DNA of 64,000 nt from Larix sibirica (GCA_004151065.3 NWUY0304030198.1:1-64000); one strand, 5' to 3'; numbered from the stretch's first letter, positions 1-11,835 are shown. The notes: generated from the sequence alone by a model not told the origin. Program-made: numbers and translations.

Positions 1-10
1 TTGCCCTCCC

Positions 11-44
11 TTCGGTCAAGCAAGTATACCTTTGGTCAAGCAAG
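11..44 (+). repeat. Two-copy tandem repeat, 20-bp period
   Basis: The word TTCGGTCAAGCAAG (11-24) recurs as TTTGGTCAAGCAAG (31-44), one mismatch in 14. It is too short to assign to a family. The repeat may extend beyond the window edge. Confidence 0.6.
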
Positions 45-248
45 CTTTTCCACTTTTATTAGTCAATTTCCCACTTATTGGAAGGAAGGATGAGGATGGT
101 TTGTTGGGAGGACAGATGATGTTGTCTACTAAGGTATGCTTTTGGCCGGTTTACCCCATTTTACAATACGCCCGCAGTACATTCCCGCTTTTTATATTTC
201 CCCCCCATACCCTTCACACAAATCTTACTGCTATAGAACATATTTTTG

Positions 249-335
249 ACCTCGACTGGATGGAAGGAAGGAATGGTGATGCGTAACATACTATAATGAA
301 AAATTTGAAATCATGCGCCATACACATATAGTGCA
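249..335 (+). repeat. Dispersed repeat, copy 1 (partner 26424-26515)
   Basis: ACCTCGACTGGATGGA at 249-264 matches 26424-26438, and both copies continue through GGAAGGA runs. Some 60-80 bp downstream both reach a similar phrase: TCATGCGCCATACACATATAG here and a close variant near 26490. The order and spacing of the two blocks are kept, so this is a diverged copy of one segment and not a chance word. No coding content is visible. Confidence 0.5.
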
Positions 336-1574
336 TTCACACTAGTCAGGTAGTCCCGGGAGGTGGGTGATGTAGTCTCTGTTTTAAGTGCACCCATTAC
401 CCTAACTACTTTATCTAACCATTCCAAGTTCCCACCAGAAGACAATAGAAGAGATGTACCCCATGTTCCCGCCTGAAGTGATGAGGTTAGCCAAGTAGCC
501 AAAAAAGTAGCCCAACCAAGCATCCCACCCTGGTCATCCAAAGTGATCCCGGTATCAAAGTAAACCCAGTTCTTATGACTGTTATCTCAACCAGTAGCGA
601 GTGATTGAGTAGCTGTATCGACGGCATGGGTGCAGTGAAACATGGAACTTGGAACCATTCTTCAAAGGAAGGCAATCGCTTGTGCTGTTAGTAGTGGCTT
701 AACTATGACTCTTCTGTAGTTATGAATGGGGTAATTTGCTGTATGCAGCGAACCACTTTAGTGAACGGCTTTGAGTAAGTTAGTGCCGTATTTCACACCC
801 TGCACAGTACGTCACACAGCAAGCTATTGCTTACTTATAATGAACAAGCACACAGTAAAGAAATAGATAGGAGTTAAAGCACACGCATTATGTTACCTTT
901 CAATCCCAGCCATTCAAGTCAGTTAAATACAGAAAACATACCAAGTGTTTCTATGTTAGGTCACCCATACAGATTGGATTCGTACACAGATCCTGGCCGG
1001 GAAGGAGGAGCTGCCAAAGGAGACAATCGCTGTTGTAGCTGGAACGATTAATAGTTATATCGATCGGGTAAGTGGGTGATCGCTGACGCGTGCCTTCATT
1101 CGACTGGGATAACGAAGTCTTTCTCTTTCAAGATGAAGTGATTGGTTCAATTAGCAGGAAAGCGCAGCCGAGAGACGACTGGAGTCAATATTGAACCTTT
1201 TTTCCAATCAATGGAAGTGCAAACGTGTAAACAGATGGTAAATTTGCTAGTGAAAGGGTGACCCATGCTGAAGGGTGGGGGGCATACTTAAGGAGGAAGT
1301 AAGGTGTGGCATCCATTTCCAAAACTACACCATTGCTGCCAAGTTGAGACCATAATAAAGAAATTGAGCCAAGTTGTTATCCTTCCTCCTATCAGCTAGT
1401 AGCTATGTAAGTGGGAATAAAGGGTGCTGCAGGAGCATATTCCAGAGAATAAACTTACCGAAATGGCATTCTGACTAGAAGAGTGGAGTAAACCCTTGAG
1501 ATTGAAAGGATCACCTTATTCTAAAGTAGTCATGCCTATGCTGCCTATATTTTTCAGTTTTTATTAACTTACAC
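336..1574. other. Spacer without recognisable gene
   Basis: I see no supported gene, RNA or strong repeat here. Minus-strand open frames of 62-76 codons at 311-675 are within chance expectation, and their translations show no family motif. Confidence 0.6.
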
Positions 1575-1602
1575 CCTCGTCCTTCTTAGGTCGGACGAGC
1601 CA
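1575..1602 (+). repeat. Hairpin element copy 1 (A1 type)
   Basis: A perfect 7-bp stem, CTCGTCC (1576-1582) with GGACGAG (1593-1599), closes a 10-nt loop TTCTTAGGTC. The block is identical to the copy at 3082-3108, including the flanking CCAA on the right. The A2 copies at 11.3, 15.9 and 18.8 kb carry C-G where this copy has T-A in the stem, so pairing is kept while sequence changes. No transposase or terminal repeats are seen. Confidence 0.75.
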
Positions 1603-3081
1603 ATTTAATGATTCAACTTATTTTTTGTTGAACTTGAGGTTTAACTAACTAAAGCAGCTATAACAATGGCAAGTTATAAAAAGAATATAAGGCACTAAGT
1701 AATTGGTTCTTCTTCTATAATAGATATAGGTTAGAGTAGGGCCTAGGGCAAATAGGTGTATACCCAAGAGCAGCATAGTTGAAATAGGCCTTTACCACTT
1801 ATTTCATCATCCATAAGCAGCAGGTCTAAGTGGAAATTATTTCATTTCTACCAATGCAGTCTTCACGTCCATCTGCTCCACCTCTAAGTCATATGCAACT
1901 ACTAAGGTAAGAAGTATTCAAATGGATGAGAATCTTACCATAGGATATATGTATTATATGAAAGTATATACCTAGGGCTTAATAGAATCCTTTGGCCACT
2001 TATATAGCCTTCGACCTATCTACATCTCCATTAAGCCACAACTTATTTCTGAAGATCCATCTGCTAAAAAGAACTTTATTTATTGCTTAAGGCTTCTTAA
2101 ACTCCCATACACTTATTCATAAAAGAAATATCCTCTTTTATAGCTCACTCCCCTATTGTTCTGGGCTCTGCATGGCTTCATCATACATTAGTGGCTCATC
2201 CTTTACTGCTAATATGCTCAAAATATACTTATAATCGATTGGGAGGTCTCCTCTCTTCCCACTTATTCTAGGTTTTACTTTAGGTTCATGAACCTCCTTA
2301 CTCATGGGCTGAGTATCATAAAATGATTTCTTTTAATATGATCCAATCTGCTACTAAATAGGAATACTCCCAATGGATCTTGACACATTAGAATCTACAT
2401 AAAAAAAACTGAGAAATCACTTGGGATGGTTGGGAATCTATAACTGGTAGAGAAATTGCAGGTGATTCTCAACTATTATTCTTTGACCATTGATGACATC
2501 CTTCAATCTTTGTTGTGGCACCACCAGCTCACACAAACACCACTCATCAGGATGAGATATGTTTTTACATATATAATGAGCATCTGTGGAAACTGATAAT
2601 TGCTGGTATCGAGTTTGGATGAGTTCCAAAAGAGAGAATATGGCTGTTGATCGAAGCCGGGATCCCGCAGCAATATCTGTCTTAGGTCCAAAAGGTGAAG
2701 CAAAGTTTAGGGACAACGAAGTCGAGCGAGCCGCCCATAAGCCAAGAGCTAGGGGGTGAGCGTAGCCTGAAGTATGACCGTCTCGGGCTAAACCATTCTT
2801 ATTTTTCATTCGTGCATTATAAGTATGAGGGAGCATACATAAAACCGAAATGCATGTCTGTCAGTCGTTGTTCGTGGGGGAAACGGGGGCCGAGCAGTGT
2901 TTTTTTGTACGGAACCTTATTCCTTCCCGGTTACAGGCAAAAGGTGGAAAGGTACATGGTTCAAGGCTTCTGTTTAAAGGGGCTAAAAGTTCGAGGCCCT
3001 TGGTTACAGGTTCAAGGTGTATAATTTAGAACTGCCCCCTCTATCTTTTGTTTCGAGCCTTTACCCCAAGCGCGGTCGTTT
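1603..3081. other. Spacer; 132-codon minus frame not supported
   Basis: The stretch is mostly featureless. A minus-strand frame of 132 codons at 2438-2836 is the longest here. Its product has no domain I recognise, and it overlaps other open frames. A degenerate array with the words GGTTACAGG and TTCAAGG occupies about 2930-3022. Related words occur on the plus strand near 33687 and on the minus strand near 34310-34390. Confidence 0.5.
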
Positions 3082-3108
3082 CCTCGTCCTTCTTAGGTCG
3101 GACGAGCC
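3082..3108 (+). repeat. Hairpin element copy 2 (A1 type)
   Basis: The stem CTCGTCC (3083-3089) pairs with GGACGAG (3100-3106) around the loop TTCTTAGGTC. The copy is the same as 1575-1602 over the whole hairpin plus CCAA. The two copies lie about 1.5 kb apart in the same orientation, and similarity fades quickly outside the hairpin block. Confidence 0.75.
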
Positions 3109-5020
3109 AACTTTACGTTTCCTCCCCGTTCGCATTCTCTCTATCATCTTTATATAATCTTTATACCCCTTTAGTTATTTCATTTACTGATTGTTTGCCA
3201 AGTTCAATGGTCACAATTAAGCATTCTCGCAAGGCCACCCTTGCATACTTCATTTTCCACTTAAAAGAAGGAAGGACAGGTATTCGCGTAGGATAACTTG
3301 ATAGGCTCCTTTTGTTACTTAATTTACATCCCCCGCAGGCTACCTTTATTTCCTGAATTTCCATTGCATAGGTGTCCTTAAGGTATTGACCATGCCATCT
3401 TTTCTTAAGCAAATTTACCATCTGGATAGGTTTTATAGGTTTGACCATGTCGCCTTTATGCAATGAATTTAATCAGTTATAATTAGGCCGTCAGTAAGTG
3501 AATAAGACCCAGATTCACTGAGATCAATTGACTAACTGACTGACACGTCTACTGGATCTGCTGTTGGATCTACCTATGGGCGGGCCACTACCTCAAATTA
3601 TATCTACCCATAGGCCCCTTTTCTCTAGCGAATTTACCATATTGATAGACACTAGGCTCTTATGCTCGTGATTCAGATAGAGAGGATACCTTAAGAACTT
3701 ATTGGGTGGGGGGGCCGAATTGACCATTCCCGGTATATATATATCTTTATTTCAAGATATGCAGCGCTGTGTGGGAAATAGCCTTAATAGACAAGCCCTA
3801 CGTCTGTACAGTAAGCCCTATTAACTGGACTAGCTGAAGTCTTAGCCTATTGGACTGGACCGAGTCTCCCCTATGAATGCTTTAAGCCCTAGAGTGAGTT
3901 CATACCTATATTATTAATAAGAGTAGTAGACATTGGAGCTTCGGAGAGGATCAGCTTTCATTGGAGTATGAGTAAGAGTAAAATAAGCTCTTAAGTTATA
4001 TATAACCTTTGCATACTAAATTTACTATCTATTGGGCTATTTCAAAGGACAGCGAGCAGAAGGTAATCTACCATCTTTAGACGCCTTTTATCTCGCAAAT
4101 TTACCACACCTGTTTCCACGTTTGCATTCTATATAACATTCCCATCCATACGCCACGCACTATCAAATTTCCCCATCTGTTTCCACGTGCGACAGATGGA
4201 ATCTTAGCAATAGGTGGTGTTGGGGCAGATTCAATCTTACAGGTGGTAAGGCATGGAAATAGCTAGGTCTTGGTTCGGTGTTTTCGCACCTATGTAGTGT
4301 TCATTGCCTGCATCTGCTTATAACTTTATGAGTTACCATAGTCTTACTCTTTTGGGTAAGGTATAGACCTTTAACTATTTGCTTTGCGCCTCCTGGTTAA
4401 ATTAGCCCGCCCTTCCTTCTTTATTCCAAAATTGTCTGGTTGTAGTTCCTCCTCAATGAGGGCTTTAGCTTGAGTGTTAGTAGCATGGAAAAAACTCTTT
4501 TATTCTAGGCATATAGAATAAGGGTAAATAGTCCATCCAGTTCAAAGTGCCTATAAAACTGTCCAATAACTTAGTTGGTTAATAGAAGCAGTCAGTATAG
4601 ATAGGATAAAAGAACAGGTTGGTTGGTAGAGAATGAATGGTCTAAGTGCCAGCCCCACCACTTCCATAGCCGCCGATAGAAAGGAGAATAATTTTGCCCA
4701 TATAAACCTGAATACATAACATTCATTGGAGCCATGTCAATTACTTTACAAATTACAGGCTATGTTGTCTTTGCCAAACACAACTTTATTTTGAAATCGA
4801 ATCTCCCTGGGCCCAGGTTTAGTTTGAGCATTTTTACCAAACCTTATCCATTCACATTGTGATAGGCCCCCTTGCCTATACAGCTGACAGTAATAGCGGA
4901 GCTGCTGGGTCCTGGGCTCCCGGGATGGATGCTCGCTGGTAATTATTGTTGCAGTGAACGGCTTAAGTGAATGGCCTATCTATGCAAACCCGGCGCTACG
5001 TGAGTTCCCCAAGTTACCAA
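3109..5020. other. Spacer with weak word arrays
   Basis: No gene is supported. At 3780-3900 a degenerate vocabulary of AAGCCCTA and CTTAGCC words appears. It includes the 16-mer GCCTATTGGACTGGAC at 3845-3860, repeated at 10715-10730. At 4100-4190 the word TGTTTCCACGT occurs twice. Confidence 0.5.
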
Positions 5021-5125
5021 CAGACGAAGAGATAAGTCCACTAGCCGAGAGGAGAAGGAAGTATAACATCACAGTATATTCAATAGAAAAGGACCCTGTC
5101 ACAGAATACCCGCTGTTCAACCTTA
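5021..5125 (+). repeat. Dispersed repeat E, copy 1 (partner 26240-26345)
   Basis: GATAAGTCCA, CTAGCCGAGAGGAGAAGGAA, AGTATATTCAATA, AAAGGAC, TGTCACAG and ATACCCG follow in this order over about 105 bp. The same order and near-equal spacing occur at 26240-26345, with small insertions. A 69-codon plus frame (4954-5163) covers the copy, but the partner does not keep that frame open. I read it as a non-coding repeat that has diverged by substitutions and short indels. Confidence 0.7.
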
Positions 5126-6630
5126 CCCCGCTAAACATACAGTTCAATACATGCCCGAGATAGAGTGCACCATCGCATGATACCCGAGTCACCTTCAACA
5201 CATACACGAAAGAGGAGACGTCCCCCCAGACCCCGGGAAAGGGACTATTTGCGTGCATGCAGTTCAATAATTTATTCATCCCTTATGGGCCATATAGGTA
5301 GGTGGACCATAGCTACTATTAAGCCAGTTGCTAACGCTTATAAGTAAAGGGAAGGCTGGTAAGAAGTAAAGAAGGTGGGTTGGTCGCTATAATAAACACC
5401 ACCCATTTGTACGTATGGATATGAAGCGCTAGGGCTCCTACCATCATGGGAGCAATCGGGAGAGGTACGAACCCCCACTCTCCCTAGGCGGGATAAGGTC
5501 AAAAAAGTAAACGATGTTTTATAAGGAAATGGCAAAAAGCATATTATATATAATAATGTGACAAAGATTATTAGATATAAGTATCTCATAAATGCGAATT
5601 CTTATTCTTCTAAGCTTTAATCTTCTCGCCCCATTTCACCCCAGCTCAGAACCAGCGGAATTGTAAATCGGGGTTCTAATCCGCCCACCCTGGCTGTAGG
5701 TATGTAGAAGTGTGATGAGGCATAAGTTCCAAAGTACCCAAGGCCTATTTTAAGGTCCCACCAAGTAATAGGTTCCAAGGTCTATTCAAAGTCTGAATTC
5801 CTAGGGCTTTTTTGACCGAGGAAAGTCCCACCAAAGGCTGATGCTGAGTTGAAAAGGTTGTCTATTTTCAAGGCTGAGTTTTATGTTCCTATGATTGCAT
5901 AGGCTGTAAGGTCTAGGGATGTTTAAAAGAAAGGTATTAAAACGATTGCATTATATATGTGCATGTAAACAAACGAAAAATAAGCTAAGCACTCCCTTTA
6001 TTCCTTCCTTACTTACTTGCTTTCTGCACACTTATTCCGTCCCCTTTCCTTTGGCGGCTGCTTGCTCCACCCGCCTGGCCAGTGTCTGTTGTAAGAATCC
6101 AATCTGTACGAGTGACCTACCTAACAAACTGGGGTTATGTCTGCGAACTCTTCTACTATGGAACTGACTTCAACTTATTCGGAGGTCGAACTGGCTTTTT
6201 CGTATGGATAGGGCGTCGAGGGTGGGTAAGACAAGGGCTGTCAAGTTGTATGAAAGGTTGTAAAAAGGTATGAGGTCCGATGCATAGGTCCCGAGGCAAA
6301 TTGAAAAAAGTAGTACCAAGGAGGTATATGATTCTGAGGTTCCAAGGGCAATTGAAAAGTCTTAATTTAAAGACAGCATAGATTAAAAGAGTCCCACCCA
6401 AGGCTGTATTTCAGGCAGTTCCAAAGGGCTGAGTTTAAGTTATTCCCAAGGCGTATGATGCATAGGTTTTCAAAGGATAGTAAAAAATAAGAAGGTCCCA
6501 AGGAGTAGTTCTGATTCCATAGGTGCCAGAGAAAATATGGCTTTTATTATATCATATATAATGGCAAGTTACCTTATATCTTAGGAAGCCTTATTCGGGT
6601 AGATCCACTTATAACTAACATTTTAAGCTA
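5126..6630. other. Spacer with 'aggtccca' word array
   Basis: No gene is supported. From about 5700 to 6540 the sequence repeats loosely around TAGGTTCCAAGG and GGTCCCACCAAGG words at irregular spacing, as in a very old minisatellite. Open frames of 60-83 codons have no recognisable motifs. Confidence 0.45.
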
Positions 6631-6648
6631 CACCGTTTGGGGCAGGCA
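6631..6648 (+). repeat. Dispersed 18-bp word D, copy 1
   Basis: CACCGTTTGGGGCAGGCA occurs here and, identical, at 48293-48310. Both are preceded by an ATTTTA-type run and followed by an A-rich AAAA/AAGTT segment. A shorter version lies at 51896-51907. A family C copy begins about 170 bp downstream here and about 14 bp downstream at 51.9 kb, so D and C may be parts of one larger element. Confidence 0.6.
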
Positions 6649-6820
6649 AGAAATAAGTTCAGAGACCTTCATTTTACAAAAGCTTTTTAGTCACACCGCC
6701 CTGGAGGTTCGAAGGAACCACTGTTTCAATACCGCGTGCCCAGGAGGTGCTTGTGGTGGTTGGTCGTTACCCTATGGTCCTTACTTTTATCCCCGCGAAC
6801 TCCAAAAAGAAAACATAGTT

Positions 6821-6965
6821 TAAGGTAGGGCGATACAACGGATGGACGGATCACAGCCCACGTCACCATTGGACAAGAGGATAAGGCCCAACGAGAGGCT
6901 TTCACCAAGACACATCCACCGGAAAGAACTACCGCACCGGCAAGGGGCCACCCGACATAGCCGAT
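6821..6965 (+). repeat. Dispersed mosaic repeat C, copy 1
   Basis: The left block TAAGGTAGGGCGATACAACG (6821-6840) leads into GATGGACGGA and CAGCCCA. The right block runs CCACCGGAAAGAA, GCACCGGCAAGGGG and CCGACATAGCC (about 6915-6965). The copies at 7488-7610 and 11736-11835 keep both blocks in the same order. Partial copies at 21.7, 35.2, 36.4 and 51.9 kb keep only the left block. A TGGTACAACGG-like core resembles a pol III A box, but no B box is seen. Confidence 0.7.
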
Positions 6966-7487
6966 CATAACCGCCAATCAATCATTCAATCATAGCCACC
7001 CACCGATCATAGCCGAACTCATCGAGCCCGCTGATGGAACCTCATTACCCACCCGTCAATACCAGCCAAGAGCCGGTCCACAGGATTTAGGTTAGGTACC
7101 AATTGCCCTCCAATTCCCATTTCAATTAGGGAGCACATACCCACTGAAACATGCATGCAGGCCGAGAATCGTTCAATTTGAGTGATAGATAAGGTGATCC
7201 CCAGGATGATATTACTTTATGATGGAGTAAAGTTACTATACTATGCATGAGGTTCAATTATGCATAAGGGTACTTGATGAGGGTGGTAATGGCCCGTATA
7301 AGATCCAAGTATTGATCCCCAGCATGAAGATAGGTAGGTTACAATTTCCCCATTCCCACTTTCAGTTCCATTCGCCACCTGCCAACATATTCGGAGAGCG
7401 TTCCAAGGATTGGCTCAATAGGGAATGATTCATTCTACTGATGGGTCACATAGTTGGAGCTGGCTGGGGTGGTCCACTGGCAAAACC

Positions 7488-7610
7488 ATAGGTCGAGGTA
7501 AGTAGCTAAAGAGCCAACGGACGGACAACTTAGATCTTATGGGGTAGTCGGCGGTCCCACCGGAACAGGGCAGCACCAGCAAGGGGACAAATGGCAGAGC
7601 CTCACCCGAC
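7488..7610 (+). repeat. Dispersed mosaic repeat C, copy 2
   Basis: The copy starts ATAGGTCGAGGTA, as copy 3 does. It continues with CCAACGGACGGACAACTTAG, then CCCACCGGAACAGGGCAGCA, then CCAGCAAGGGGACAAATGGC. The GATACAACGGA core of other copies is altered here. The middle section differs in length from copies 1 and 3, so the family evolves by internal indels. Confidence 0.65.
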
Positions 7611-7691
7611 AAAGACAGACGCATAACCAGTGCTCACAGTGTTGCTTGGTCATTCAAGTATTGCCAATAGTGGGTTCATATAGCCCGGTTG

Positions 7692-7799
7692 GTCAGATAG
7701 ATTACAGGTTGTTACATCTAGCCCCAGTTGTTATAGAAGAGCTCCCAGGTCATGTAGATTGGCGACAGGTTGTTACATCTAGCCCCGGTTGTTATAGAG
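7692..7799 (+). repeat. Two-copy tandem repeat, about 57-bp period
   Basis: Copy 1 (7692-7740) and copy 2 (7749-7799) share AGATT and ACAGGTTGTTACATCTAGCC, then CCAGTTGTTATAGA or CCGGTTGTTATAGA. The central 20 bases are identical. This is a local duplication of about 57 bp. The 65-codon open frame over it is not otherwise supported. Confidence 0.8.
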
Positions 7800-10223
7800 C
7801 CTACTCCCCACATAACGCCCCGCATCAAGCCCCCGCATTATAAATACCCCGCGATCATACAGATTCCCATTTCGATGATACACAGGTAACATAGTGCTGG
7901 CTGCTACGACATATTTGATTCCCAATATCCTCACTATATTATCTATGTTATTATTGATTTTTACTCCGTAGAATTTACAAAGGCTAAAAAATAACAGGTG
8001 CGTGGCGCATAATTTTTCAATTGCATAAGGCTCATATATGGCCATGAGATTCAATTTATGAGTGAGGGGAATGAATAAAGAGAAGTTATCCCAACCCTTC
8101 GCATTGCTGAAGTACGTAGGCGCTCTACAAAAGACAGGGAGGGCCACCATCGGAATAAAGAAGAGATAAGTATAACCTTATCACGAAGGTAAAGGAATAA
8201 GGTTCGATTAGTCAATCGAACTTCATTAGCGCCCGCCGCTAACAACAAGGTGGGGCCACTTAATAAGAAAGATTGAAAGGGTTCACTCGGAGCAGACCTT
8301 TCAAAGATGTGCTCCAAGTCCCCCTCTCTCCTCTTAAGTAATGTCGCTGTTTCCATAGTTTCTCCCTGAACCCTATTATTCAGGTCGCTCGGACAAGCGC
8401 TTGCTAGCTTACATTCTTACTGGCCTAGCTTACGCTTTGAAGTAGGTTAAATGACAAGGCAAGCGTGGGCATAACTTCACTTGGTTCATGCTATTGATCC
8501 CCATCTTCATTAACCAAACTGTGTTATATCACCTATATGTCTCATGGCTAACCCACCCCGGCTATGATAAGAAGGGACTAGAGAATAAGGACGAGCAATG
8601 GAGCGAAGAATGATATCAATATATGGGTACGCAGTCTTCCGGTAGCAGGAGGATTTGCTTAGATCACATGGGTAGAAGGATAATGGAACAGTGGGCACGC
8701 TAGACTCAGAGGAGGGTAGGCCAGAGTTAATAATAAAAGCCGTATATTCTATCATATGATTAATATATTCTATATATTTTATAGATCTCATCTCTTATCG
8801 CTAAAGTGTATGGCTTATCTCTGCTTGTGTGCGGATTAAGCTCAACATGGGGAATGTGGGATTGGGCTGGAGTATTGGGAACTTCAAGATGGGGTGGGTA
8901 CTGAAAGCATACATAACGTAATGGGGTAATGTGGATTGGTGCTATCGGACTGGGCAGGTGCTTTCTTTACGTTAACTTTGCGGACTTTTCCTTTCTATTG
9001 TCTGGTGGGAACGTGGGGGTATCCTCTTCTCTCGGGTATGGTTTGAAAGAGGATTTTTATAAAAAGGAATAATATTTTTTTGTAGGTCGATGGCCAGGCA
9101 GCTTGGATTATTGATGAACGAACGTTTCGAGACCAGGTCAGGTTGAGCCATCCATAAACTTACCCATTTAGTGCGTGGGTTGAGGGCGATTATTTATAAC
9201 AATAACAGCGTACATAGCATTTTTGGATAAAGTTGAGACAGACAACTTAAGGTTGTAAGACCCTAGACTAACTGGTTGATCCTAGCCATCCATGTTCGGA
9301 GAGGAGATACATACCTTTCCCGTAGGACAAGCTTGAATCATCCAGACAGACCCTTTCCCATTTAGTGAGCTTAGTGAGGATCTTATTGACTCACCTTCTG
9401 ATTGATCTTATTTATTAATAACCTTCTTATTGCTATTCTTTTTAACCTACCCAAAACCGGGTGCCACGATACATACCCTTACAGGAAAGAGTATAATATG
9501 GTTATGCCTACAGGAAGGAATAACCATTCGTGTGAACAGCCCACTTGGGTGGATTAAAGGAAGACTACACATAGAGCACGGGCTTGGGTAATAACCACCA
9601 TCACTGTTGGGACTTATATATAATTATTCTCCGACTAGAAACTTTTTGCCTGGGCCAAACCTGGGATTCTATTTTGAAATACCAGGTATTATTCTATTTT
9701 TCAAATAAAGATTGTCTGGCGAAAACAAAGCCTCATGTATATGCATAGCCTATGGCTCCGCTCTCTCTTTTTATCCAATTGCATAGATGGGTGGAATTAA
9801 ACCACTACTTGCGGATATCATAGTTGGCTCCAGTTCGTACAATGTTAATTACAATGTTAATAAGGAACCCCCGGTTTATAGATAGAAGATGAGCATAAGC
9901 ATATAGTCTTTAACTTGTTGTCTTAAGATAAACAAATTAGAATCGGGACAAGCGGCTTCGACCTTGAATAAGCGCCCTCCTTAAAAATAGGTTTTTGGGG
10001 GTGTAACATTATTTTGTAATTGCTAAAGAATAGGAGCCATAGGTTCCAAAGACATTTCTAATTTATTCTCCATAGGGTAAGGTAAGGAAGGGGTAAGTTC
10101 ATTCTGACAGCCCTCCCGAGGGGGGACACAGGGGATATAGCCTTGTTCTAAAGTAAATAAACAAACAAAGAGGCGAGCCATCAAAGTAGAGTCTCTATCT
10201 AGTGCACTAGTTCTAAGTAAATA
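7800..10223. other. Spacer without recognisable gene
   Basis: Several minus-strand frames of 93-123 codons occur (7779-8150, 8051-8356, 8510-8791). They overlap and show no family motif or signal peptide, and chance alone accounts for them. No RNA gene or strong repeat is seen. Confidence 0.5.
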
Positions 10224-10265
10224 ACTTAGTAGGTCCCCACCATGTAAATAAGCAGCCTAAATATA
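10224..10265 (+). repeat. Dispersed repeat B, single copy
   Basis: CTTAGTAGGTCCCCACCATG followed by TAAATAAGCAGCCTAAATA is one diverged unit of the 27-bp sequence triplicated at 11141-11222. A third locus at 60683-60706 has CCATGTAAATAAGCCTAAAT. Confidence 0.65.
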
Positions 10266-11140
10266 GCTATATGCGAGAGGCTCGGACACAATTCATTCAT
10301 TTTGAAATGCAGATATAGCATATATAAAAGCACAAACTTATTAGGTGTGTGTGGGTACATACATACAAAGTGTGTATCTGAGATAACTAACTCTATCTCT
10401 ATAGTGCTTAGCTTGTTGAGAAGCTAGCTTCTAGCTCTTCTATCTACTCTCTGTGCTTAGGCTGTAGTGCGGGACTCTTCTATGTCGTGCGAGTTAAAGT
10501 ATAAGTTCCAAAACCCTTATCATTTGGCTATCCATATTGCATATCTACGACCCTTCGGTTACTTTCCTTCGTACCTCAGGGGCCCGTAGGGCACTCGACG
10601 ACTGATGAGGAAGGAAGGAAAGGGTTTGACTTGTCTCCATGTTCTAGCCTAGACAAACCGCTTTAGCCCTATATCTGTAGTCCCTAGTTTTAGCCTTAGA
10701 CCAAGCAGTAAGTCGCCTATTGGACTGGACACTAGCAACCCTTCCTGGTTATACTAGCATAGAAACGTTTACCTTACCTTGTCCATTGCGTTGATCCCGA
10801 TTCTCATACAACAAGTAGGAGTATACTTTACGTACAGGCTTACTACAGGCTACACATAGAGTTATTACTTACTAGAGCTGCTATTACTGCATCCACACAC
10901 ATACACATGGAGCTACTGCACCAGAGAAACTCTAGTTTTCAATTATAGTGCTTAATAAACTAATAATGACTCTAGTGCTTAGCGGCAAGTAAAAAAAAAA
11001 AGAGAAGAATAAATAGGCCGGTATCCCTTAGTGACTGTCTCCGCCGCAAACAAAGGCGAGTCATCACGGACAACATGCTATATTACGTAAAGTCGCACTA
11101 GTTATAATTATTCTTCATTAGCCACCTTCTTCTAGTGCAA
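10266..11140. other. Spacer with short word arrays
   Basis: No gene is supported. Words of the CTAGCTTCTAGCTCTTCTA type recur around 10405-10450, and TAGCCCTA/TAGTCCCTA words around 10660-10730. The 16-mer GCCTATTGGACTGGAC (10715-10730) repeats 3845-3860. Confidence 0.45.
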
Positions 11141-11222
11141 TTGCCTTAGGTCCATCCATGTAAATAAGTGCCTTAGTAGGTCCCATGTAAATAAGTGCCT
11201 TAGTAGGTCCCATGTAAATAAG
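11141..11222 (+). repeat. Repeat B tandem triplicate, 27-bp unit
   Basis: Units at 11169-11195 and 11196-11222 are identical: TGCCTTAGTAGGTCCC then ATGTAAATAAG. A diverged first unit lies at 11141-11168. Being a multiple of three, the repeat adds nine residues per unit to the overlapping 152-codon minus frame (11118-11576). That frame's C-terminus is therefore repeat-made, which argues against a conserved protein. Confidence 0.85.
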
Positions 11223-11262
11223 CCTAACTTGTCGTTGTTGTGTTCGTGGAGTGGTACGCGAT

Positions 11263-11300
11263 ACGTCTTCGCCCTTCTTTGGTCGGGCGAGCCCTCCGTC
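11263..11300 (+). repeat. Hairpin element copy 3 (A2 type)
   Basis: TCGCCC (11269-11274) pairs with GGGCGA (11285-11290) around the loop TTCTTTGGTC. The outer pair is T-G in place of C-G. Right of the hairpin, GCCCTCCGTCC is shared with the 15.9 and 18.8 kb copies, so the A2 element is about 38-40 bp. The left flank ACGTC is also shared. Confidence 0.8.
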
Positions 11301-11492
11301 CTTCCTTGCCATTAGTCCTTCGATGTGGGATAAATCCATATATAAAAAAATCCCTACATCTCTAGCTAGCTCTCCACGGGTTGAAATGTGCCCTATAGGC
11401 TCTCCCATGGGTTTGCCGTCGAAAAAGAAATAATAACTTCGATTCATACGTTTCACTTTTCCAAGGAGAATACCTAGGAAACCTAACCTGAT

Positions 11493-11540
11493 ATGCACAA
11501 TCTGAAGCCGAGAGGAAGGATAATAAAAATGAGTTACCCC
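11493..11540 (-). repeat. Diverged repeat shared with 16932-16978
   Basis: On the plus strand, CAATCTGAAGCCGAGAGGAA then GGATAATAAAAATGAGTTAC matches CAATCTGTAGCAGGGAGGAA then GGATAATATAAGTTAT near 16.9 kb. Identity is roughly 80% by eye over about 40 bp. Minus-strand frames run away from both copies (11118-11576 and 16700-16900). Each contains a D/N-G-K-P tetrapeptide, but their translations do not align convincingly. Confidence 0.45.
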
Positions 11541-11735
11541 GAATACTCGTTCCTCATATTCGGACCTCCGGGTCATTGTTTAAACCAGAATACATTGGTT
11601 GGAGTTTGGTTTGAGCAGAATAACTAGAATAACTACTCGCCATATCTACGTCCTTATTGTTTCAATTTGTAATATCTGAGCCAGACGTTTTTAAATACGA
11701 GACTTGCATCGAGACGTTTCACTTTTCCATTCCAC

Positions 11736-11835
11736 ATAGGTCGAGGTTAGGCGGCCGTACAACAGGCGGATAACTGCCATCAGGATAGTTTTTCCACCGA
11801 CACAGGGCCCGGCAAGGGGACAAATCACATAGCCA
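11736..11835 (+). repeat. Dispersed mosaic repeat C, copy 3
   Basis: The left block is ATAGGTCGAGGTTAGGCGGC then CGTACAACAGGCGGATAACT. The right block is TTCCACCGACACAGGGCCCG then GCAAGGGGACAAATCACATA. Both blocks and their order match copies 1 and 2, and the middle is shorter. Just upstream, at 11704-11716, lies TTGCATCGAGACG, the reverse complement of CGTCTCGATGCAA at 18965. Confidence 0.65.

Noticed and set aside
2438-2836. 132-codon minus frame as retrotransposon integrase (SPFGPKTD)
   Set aside because: The phrase only faintly resembles the integrase SPYHPQTDGQTE signature and the following residues do not fit. On the plus strand IDDIL near 2490 is also isolated.
5430-5480. tRNA-like phrase on the minus strand (GGGGGTTCGTACC)
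   Set aside because: The flanking arms do not pair to make a T stem, and no cloverleaf is possible.
11118-11576. 152-codon minus frame as a gene
   Set aside because: Its C-terminal third is made of the 27-bp triplicate and the hairpin element, and no domain is recognisable. The length is within chance for this window.
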